A stretch of 64,000 nt of DNA from Iris pallida (taxonomy: Eukaryota > Streptophyta > Magnoliopsida > Asparagales > Iridaceae). The stretch is taken from the NCBI GenBank assembly GCA_029216955.1, contig JANAVB010005597.1, forward strand, positions 48,090,703 through 48,154,702, read 5' to 3'. The first letter of the stretch is position 1; each line of letters opens with the position of its first letter. This document shows positions 57,133 to 64,000 of the stretch, piece by piece. Position numbers and translations under genes: made by a program. Under the pieces are notes generated by a model, which worked only from the letters and a program-made list of their open reading frames with translations, did not search any database and was not told where the DNA came from.

Positions 57133-58683
57133 TGTTTGCTAATCTGGTCTGTTTGAATATGCGAGCAGCTACTGGCGCATAATAGATTTGCTGATCCCTC
57201 ATTTGTTATCTGTAGTGATGTAGTGAAAGTTCTCACTTTTGGAGATAAATTGCCCAGAACTGCTGTGTGTGTTTGTGGACTGTAATTCTAAGCAAGCACG
57301 ATCTAGTGGTTATTGTTGTCGAGGAGTTTTTGTGCTGTTACTGCATTGTTTTCTACTGCTTTAGTTCATGATCGTTCCAATGATTCAGGGCCCGGGTACA
57401 TATTCTCGGCTGTGATTACTAGCTATTCTAACGCTACTATACGAAGTGAATGGACTAACCTAACTATTTCAGGTGGAAGCTCCTAAGCTGTCAGTATGAG
57501 CATGTTATATGCATTGTATGTTCCCCCTCGCCCCACAACTTCAAGCCATATATGCGTCATGGGAAAGATAAACATGCGCCATGCGAAAGCTAACATTTGG
57601 AAGCTGAAGACTTTTATGGGTTAATATATGTAGTTGTTCACCGTTTGATCTCATGCGTGTAGGTCCATAGTTTGGGTCTAGCATTGAAAAATGATTCAAG
57701 GAAGATGATCGCGGTTAATTCGGAGGTGTATAGGAAATAGCAAAGGGAGTTTTGCGTACTTGTGAGACATTGGTCGGGTGTTGCTAATTTCATTGCTACA
57801 CCGTTAGACAATTTAAAGATGTTTCGCATGAATTTTTTGAGCACAATGAAGGCGATTCCGATGCCACCCTTGAAAGTTGTTAGCTTTATGGAGGAAGGCT
57901 GATCGTGCAAAGTGAGTGTTGCACAAGGTAAGGCCTCGAAGGAAAAGACTTCCTCTGTCATTCAACTTGAAGACTTCCTCCGTCATTCAACTTGAAGGAG
58001 GCAATAAGCAAGGAATACGACCAACTTGGTGGTGCTCAAGACGAAGAAGGACCTCGAGGAGGAAGATCTTCCGATCGAGACCAATGGTGTTACAAAGGAG
58101 TTGCTCAAGGAGACTTTTGCGGATGGAGGTGGATCATGCTATTGAGCTGCTCGAGGAGACTTTTGCGGACGGAGGTGGATCATGCTATTGAGCTGGATGT
58201 AAGCAAGGAGAATCATGTTGCAGACTACGAGGAGTCGGAGGCAACAAGGACGTGTGCAAAAGGGGATTGTCTTGATTGTGTCAAGGAGGACATAGTTGAG
58301 GATTCCATGATGCAAAGATTGAAAGTCTCGATTACATAGAGCAGGACATTATTGAGAATCTCAAAGTATGGAGGGATGGTCTCGATCACGTCGAGGATGA
58401 CAAAGTCGAGGATCCCATGGGATGGCCTCGAGTGTGTCGAGGACATTGTTGAGGGATCCAAAGCGTGGAGAAGTATTAAGAAAAAGGACATAGTCGGGGA
58501 ACAAATGGCCCATAGTATGGTAAAGCCCACTTGAAGAGGTAACAAGTAGTCAATGGAGGAGCCCTTGCTATGCCAAGGATAAATGGAGTACTCGTGCAAG
58601 GAGTCGCTCGCTGATTGTGGTGGTATAATGTGGGGTGGATGTTTGGGTTGACATAGTTGCGTAGAGGTATAGGCGACTATATG
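57133..58683 (+). other. 3' flank of the 14-3-3 gene and decayed repeat-bearing DNA
   Basis: 57133 to about 57500 should contain the 3' UTR; no single poly(A) signal stands out. From about 57620 the sequence changes character. It has a 25-bp duplication (57947-57996), a 46-bp duplication (about 58103-58194), and several degenerate units of about 55 bp around 58262-58475 sharing GAGGACATAGTTGAGGAT-like cores. Reading frames are short and broken. I could not assign it to a known family. Confidence 0.5.
58103..58194 (+). repeat. 46-bp direct tandem duplication
   Basis: GGAGACTTTTGCGGAYGGAG begins at 58109 and again at 58155; both units continue with GTGGATCATGCTATTGAGCT. The unit length is not a multiple of three, so a protein frame would not be kept. 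Confidence 0.9.
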
Positions 58684-60523
58684 TGTCACGCCCCGCTCCC
58701 GTAGGAGCGATCGTCCTCGCTAAGGCGTGATGCCGCACGAGCCTAGATTGCGCTCGTGCAAGGCGGGTTCCATAACGGCCGATTACAGCGGCTGCGACGG
58801 GGTCGTCGCACAGAAGTCCCAAGCAGAGACATTGAACACGCAGCGGAAATTTAGAACGAACACAAGTTATTCAAAGAAGCTCTTTTATTCTTATTGAAAC
58901 AACGGTTACATTGGGGGCACAAGGCCAAGATTACAATCACTCCAATACACTCGTCTCACATTACAAATCGCTCAGCTCTCTCTCATCTCTCGATACATAT
59001 TTGTCGATCCAGCGGAAGCTTCGGAAGGCGATGTCCATACATTATGTCTCGTATAAGTCTGGTCTTCACGCGGCCGCGCGCTTCGAATCGCCAAGGAACT
59101 CCGTGCCTCGACGCATCCAAGCGAGCCCCGCACCACGAGCTTCTACCTGTGCCTGCACATAAACACTGTGTGGGTGTCAGTACCACTGTACTGGTGGAGT
59201 GAGCTCCTCGCCCACCCATACAAAACCTACACGTTTTATTTACTTTGTGCAACATAAACCCCTTTACGATTGTCTTTCTAATCTTGCCTTAGGATCGATT
59301 TTAGGACCGACGCTCGGCCTATTTAGTGTCTTTAGACCATCTTCGTGCCTTGCACTAATAACGTACCCATACCTTGCCTCGTGCTTGCATTGTCAACGTA
59401 CCGACTCATACTTGTCTTTCGTAATATACTCTTGGACGTAACGACTAGGTCGTGTCAAATACTTGCCCTACGGCCCTTCTCGACTTAACTCGAAACGTAT
59501 AACCCAACTTGTGGAACCGATGTTGAGAACTCAAGTACGATAACGTATCTCGTGCCGAAGCACGTGTCTTTACGTATAACCGAATCGTAGGCTTTACAAC
59601 ACTTTGGTGCAACCGAGCACACATTTCACAATACATCACAATCGTGCTTACGCTTCCTTTGTTACGACCGACACCGTGCATGCGGATTCGCCGCTTAGCA
59701 CGCCATTTATCTATATGAAAGGCCACTGGCATGACAAGCCATCGCGGACATAGCTCGGGTAGACGGCGGGTCCTTCGATGCAAGGTAGCTAGCCCCATGG
59801 AAAGCCCCCGACTACCCACGCAATAAAAGCATGCGTTGCTATAACGTCTACCCCCTAGGATGACTGGGCCCGGTGTCCCGGCGTATAACCAGTCTAGGCA
59901 GAAATCCTTGTCGACAAGATGTCCAATGACCACGCACCTACGAGACATCTAAACTCACGTAAATGCATGGCCTACTTGTTGGTACGACCGAAACTATACT
60001 TAGCAACTCGTGCTCTGAATCACACTTGGCATAACGTGCCTCGGGACTGCGAGACTCCCAACCGAGGGACCGCCTCGAATACTTAACATGGATAGGAACG
60101 CGAGACTCCCAACCGAGGGACCGCCTCGAAACATCTTAACGTGGATAGGAACGCGAGACTCCCAACCGAGGGACCGCCTCGAACTTCTTTGAACTCGAGG
60201 GAACGACTACTACGTAGCCTTCTAACTTAACTTGAACGAAACGTGTTCCTTAAGTGCCATGGACCGTGGCTAACTTTATATCGTGCCAACCGTGGCTCGT
60301 ACCTGTAACTGACTTCCGTCTTACGCGACGCTATCACCCAAATCATACGTTATATGATGGCCCATGAGATCGTGGGACTATTTGACTTGACAACCGCAGA
60401 ACGAGCGGGACGGCACTTAGAATGACTTAAGTCGACCGGCATAACTTTGCCTAACTTACTCAAGCCTATAACTTAACCCGAGGGACGAGCCAAGGCTATG
60501 CCAAGCCTTGCGCAGTGGAACGT
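58684..60523 (-). repeat. LTR E, D-type, truncated by element F
   Basis: Begins TGTCACGCCCCGCTCC and follows D-type LTRs to the GCGCAGTGGAA block (30429-30437 in D), where F enters. The last 430 bp or so of the LTR would lie beyond F. No primer site stands to its left, so it is a 3' LTR of a minus-strand element or a solo LTR. U5 hairpin at 58694-58709. Confidence 0.8.
60050..60190 (-). repeat. 51-53 bp tandem repeat in LTR E
   Basis: CGAGACTCCCAACCGAGGGA starts at 60050, 60101 and 60154. Units are nearly identical, so the triplication is recent. Not seen in the D or D1 LTRs. Confidence 0.9.
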
Positions 60524-61231
60524 TGTAGTGACCCGCTCCGCCCTAGCGGAACGCCGATTCCAAACGGCAAGTGCAACGACTCAAACGAGCCGTCGACCCG
60601 AAGAGTTGCTTCGACCCGATGAAGTGTCGATGCGAATCGATGCAAGGCTTGCATTGGCCCGACAAGATGAATCCAGACTTAGACTATCGAAGGCGCGCTC
60701 GGAGGATCGCTCGGCCGATGCGAACATCGCTAAGGTGGGTGGCTCCGATGAACCCGTCTGTGCTTAGCCTAGACACATAACAATGCGGACACTATCACGA
60801 GAATCGCTAGGCGACAACACCATGCATGTTAATAAATGATTCAACGCACCTAGCTGAGGGAATAATCCTATCTTGCATGCTTGTTTAGAACATGGAAAAG
60901 AACTTGGCAATTATAGAAACGCTCGCACCACGCTCTACGCTCGTGCTACGGCACAAGCTCACGTTCATGTCCCTTATACGTTCAAACAATGAAACAATGA
61001 ATGGTTTACAACAATAAAACGGGAAGGCTATCAACATAGTCGCTCCGAGTAGAGTTTAGCAACATTGGAAGGCTATGGGACCGATGGGTCGCCAAGGCGA
61101 CTCCCACACTGGGAGTTGCGTAATGCATGAATGAATGAATCAACGAATGAATGAACAAACACATGAATGACTCTATGAACATACGAACAAGTGAAAGAAT
61201 AACATGAAAAGAAAGAATACATGAAAGATAA

Positions 61232-61430
61232 GACGCTAGCGACAGGTGTGACGGGCACGTGCAACGGGGCTCGCTACCCGCGCTGTACGGACGCCAACCT
61301 GGTCGTTAACGCATTATGGCATGAAAGATAAGACATGGAAGACGCTAGCGACAGGTATGACGGGCACGTGCAACGGGGCTTGCTACCCGCGCTGTACGGA
61401 CGCCAACCTGGTCGTTAACGCATTATGGCT
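61232..61430 (+). repeat. 109-bp tandem duplication in the F LTR
   Basis: GACGCTAGCGACAGG begins at 61232 and 61341; both copies run through GACGGGCACGTGCAACGGGG to GGTCGTTAACGCATTATGGC with very few differences. Confidence 0.93.
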
Positions 61431-61850
61431 AAGGGTTAGCCTACGGCTCAGAGATAGCCGCTAAGTAAAAGACAAGATAATACGAAATGGTCGTGGACAA
61501 ACGGCACGGGCGATGGGGGGGTAAACCGTGGCCGTCGTGTGGAAGGATTCTGCGGCACGGGCGTTGGGGGGGTAAACCGTGGCCGGCCTAGGCAGAATCA
61601 ATACGGCGCTTACGGGCTGCTTGGGTGCGGGCTTGGGCACCAAGAGACGTAAGTAGGAGGGTATATTCAAGAGACTTAACGGGGTGTACCAGCCATCACC
61701 CTACGCTAAGTTGAGAATTGCCACAGGGGAATGTCCTAAATGGCTTGCAAAGCCAGCGACCCGTGCATGTAGATTAAGTGGACTATGCTGGTGGCAATCC
61801 ACGTGCAAGTTCTTGCATTGAAATCAAAGTAGTCTAAGTAAACTAAATGA

Positions 61851-62040
61851 ACAAGTGTCTCCTGAACATGCCCGAAATATAACACTCCTGAACATGCTTG
61901 CAAAGTAACATCCTGAACATGAACGTGCTCGAAATGTAACATGCCCGAACATGCTTGAAATGTAACCTGCTGAACATGCTCGATATGTAACACTCCTGAA
62001 CATGCTTGAACGAAATACCCGAAACATGCTTGAATTGTAA
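61851..62040 (+). repeat. Short GAACATGC minisatellite in the F LTR
   Basis: About eight units of 18-24 bp of the type CTGAACATGCTTGAAATGTAAC, with substitutions between units. Confidence 0.85.
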
Positions 62041-62871
62041 CACTCTAAAAACGTGCCTACGACGTGTTAGAACATGCCCCCGACGTGCTAGAATCCCGAG
62101 ACATGGACACACACTCGATATTGAATGCGTACATGAATCGTGTTATGTTATTATTCATGAATTGTGGTTTAACTTGGTTTACCTTGAACAGGGAAGGCCG
62201 GACGGTAAGTATGGGTAAGTCGTACATGTATTTCCATGCGACACTCGAGTTCGGTAACACGAGATAGGCTATGCAATATGCCATGAAATTGATCCTAAGG
62301 CAAGATTAGAAAGACAATGAAAGATAGAGATGCACAAAAAGATTATAGAACGTGTTTGGTAATGATGGCATTGTGGGCGAGCCAGCCTCCCCACCAGTGC
62401 ATAACAATGTACTGATAACCCCACAGTATGCTTGCAGGATAGCAGGAGACGCCGGCGGGTGCGGAGATTCCATCGAACGTGTCAAGGCGCGGAGCCAACT
62501 CTGGGGCCTTGGAACGTTGCAAGAAGCTGAAGCACCCTATACAAGACATAATGTATCGGAACATCGCCATGTATCCTTCCATGTTGTAAGCCATTTGGCA
62601 CGCCTTTTATGTTTCAGAGAGAGAGAGCTTGAGCGACTTGTAATATCGGCCTAGCGCCGCTTGTAAACTTGTTGAATATCAATAAAGAATTTGGTTTCGC
62701 TTCAATTGTGTTCATTTATATTCCGCTGCAAATGGGGACACTCTGTGCGACTCTGTGGCCTAGAACTCAAATCGGCCGTTTCTGGACTTGGCCTTGCACG
62801 GGCGCAACCTAGGCCCGTGCGGCATCACGCCTTAGCGAGGACGATCGCTCCTACGGGAGCGGGGCGTGACA

Positions 62872-64000
62872 GATTGGTATCAGAGCACGGCTTTACGTCC
62901 TTGGACTTCACATCGAATTCTCAGTTTTGAAAGCTCGTTGGAAATAAGGAAGTGTACGCTCTCTCTCGTTGTGCCTTGGGATGTTCCATACAATAAGTCT
63001 AATACTTTCAAAAGCTCGTACAAGTACTCGGTTGAACGGGATCGATAGGCGAAGGCCTTTGTGCCAAACCCCGACAGACTTAAGTCGAAGGAAAACTAAA
63101 TTGCTAGAAGTTAGCAAACACAAGGCTCGCTTGAATAACTTTACGCTAACAATGTCGAACTATGTTAGACTTGACTCGATAGAGAACATATGTTAAGTTA
63201 ACATGTAGCGTGCATGCCTGACTAGTCTTGCATCGACCTAGCAAGTGAGCGTGCAAATTCAAATATAGTCCGCACGAGATGGTTATGCGGCACAACTTAG
63301 TCCGTGTGTCGTGCACCTTGACTTCTGGTGCAATCGAGTTGCGAGCGATATCAAGTACCGCTCGGTCGGGAACGGAGATACACTTAGAGTGTATATCGAT
63401 AGGAATGCTATCAACTAACGCTTAGGCGCGCACGAAAGATTGGCTTGGATTTTGAGGATTAGCTTGAACGACTTAGTACGTCGAGGCGACATGAGCATTA
63501 CGCTAGAGATTCGTTGAACGAATCGATAAGACGTCTTAGCGCGTGGCGCAAACGTGATTGAGGATTAGACCGTATGGCTTGAACCCGAGTGGTGTATGTG
63601 ATAAGTTCGGAGAAGAAAAAGAATGTGACTGAGGACTAGATCAGATGGCTCGAATCCGAGTGGTGTATGGACGTCTTGGAAATAGTTCGAGCGAAATCGA
63701 GGATTACGAGTATGTCGGCGAGGCGATGCGGTCGCGCAAAGCCTTAGAACGCGTCACACTTAGTTGGTTGTGACTTCGATTGTCCCGAGCGAGATGTCGC
63801 TCGGACAACTTGTCGTTAGACAACGTGAGTTAGAAAACGATTCGGAACGACGAATGGAAATAATTGGTCTTGATCGAGGAAACTTAGAGGAACGTGCGTG
63901 CGATGTCGAATTGATGCAAATGAAATGTGACTTGAGTTTTGAATAACGATCTTGAAACGAGCTTTGAGGAAAAGCGACTGAACTTGATCTTAAGTATCGG
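62872..64000 (+). mobile_element. Element F internal region, non-coding, runs off the window
   Basis: No reading frame above 75 codons and no gag-like peptide in the 1.1 kb visible, as in D. A 71-bp direct repeat carries GAGTGGTGTATG at 63587-63598 and 63658-63669. Probably another LARD-like element; its 3' half is outside the window. Confidence 0.7.
62875..62886 (+). other. Element F primer binding site (tRNA-iMet)
   Basis: TGGTATCAGAGC, three bases after the LTR end; it fixes F's orientation as plus. Confidence 0.9.

Larger units (their letters stand above)
60524..62871 (+). repeat. Element F 5' LTR (plus strand)
   Basis: Starts TGTAGTGACCC and ends GGGGCGTGACA, followed by spacer GAT and the iMet primer site. 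The ends match A and D but in opposite orientation. It entered LTR E after AACGT (60519-60523). It carries several minisatellites: a 109-bp duplication (about 61232-61430), two GGCACGGGCG-TGGGGGGGTAAACC units (61501 and 61554), and GAACATGCTTGAAATGTAAC-like units of about 20 bp from 61851 to about 62040. U5 hairpin at 62846-62861. Confidence 0.85.

Noticed and set aside
60498..60767. 89-codon frame at the E/F border
   Set aside because: It crosses the junction between two insertions and has no recognisable protein features.
60050..62040. Tandem arrays as a possible CRISPR
   Set aside because: The units are continuous or diverged minisatellites inside plant LTRs, without regular unique spacers or cas genes.

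Overview
The window is nuclear DNA of a flowering plant; the species cannot be named from the sequence. The evidence is one intron-containing plant 14-3-3 gene surrounded by plant-type Ty3/gypsy LTR retrotransposons (Tekay/Del-like chromoviruses and a Tat-clade element with a second, archaeal-type RNase H), non-coding LARD-like derivatives, and Mutator-type MITEs. About 85% of the window is transposon. There are no prokaryotic features.

Layout. 1-1465 holds TA microsatellite, a SINE-like unit and unclassified repeat. 1466-26035 is the interrupted internal region of an old minus-strand LARD-like element (D1), whose 5' LTR is 26036-28462. Chromovirus A (1865-24393, TSD GGCAT) sits inside that internal region. 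Tat element B (6849-21480) sits inside A, between A's gag and pol. A second LARD-like element, D (28475-35901), lies next to D1 and cuts a Mutator-type MITE whose right end is 35902-36211. Chromovirus C (36489-47960, TSD TACAT) follows, then a complete 537-bp Mutator-type MITE (47986-48522, 9-bp TSD). The 14-3-3 gene runs on the plus strand: 5' UTR exon near 49.6 kb, coding exons 50319-57132, one intron of 5.3 kb. From 58684 to the end there is a truncated minus-strand LTR (E) cut by a plus-strand LARD-like element (F), whose 5' LTR, primer site and first 1.1 kb of internal DNA are visible.

Coding capacity. B and C each keep one gag-pol frame of 5-8.6 kb with no frameshift that I can find, broken only by in-frame stops (three TAA in B; three TAG and one TAA in C). 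A is more decayed, with frameshifts, a deletion and stops. D, D1, E and F have no recognisable genes. D, D1 and F share LTR termini and a tRNA-iMet primer site with A, so an A-like relative could have mobilised them; E shares only the LTR terminus here.

Most interesting observations: (1) nine hairpins between B's integrase and 3' LTR, with a nearly constant loop of about 20 nt but different, complementary stems; (2) a short C(UACG)G tetraloop hairpin at the U5 end of the LTRs of A, D, D1, E and F, with a stem that differs but stays paired between families; (3) a stretch of B's own gag reading frame duplicated in B's LTR; (4) an intron-retention product of the 14-3-3 gene that would add a hydrophobic tail.
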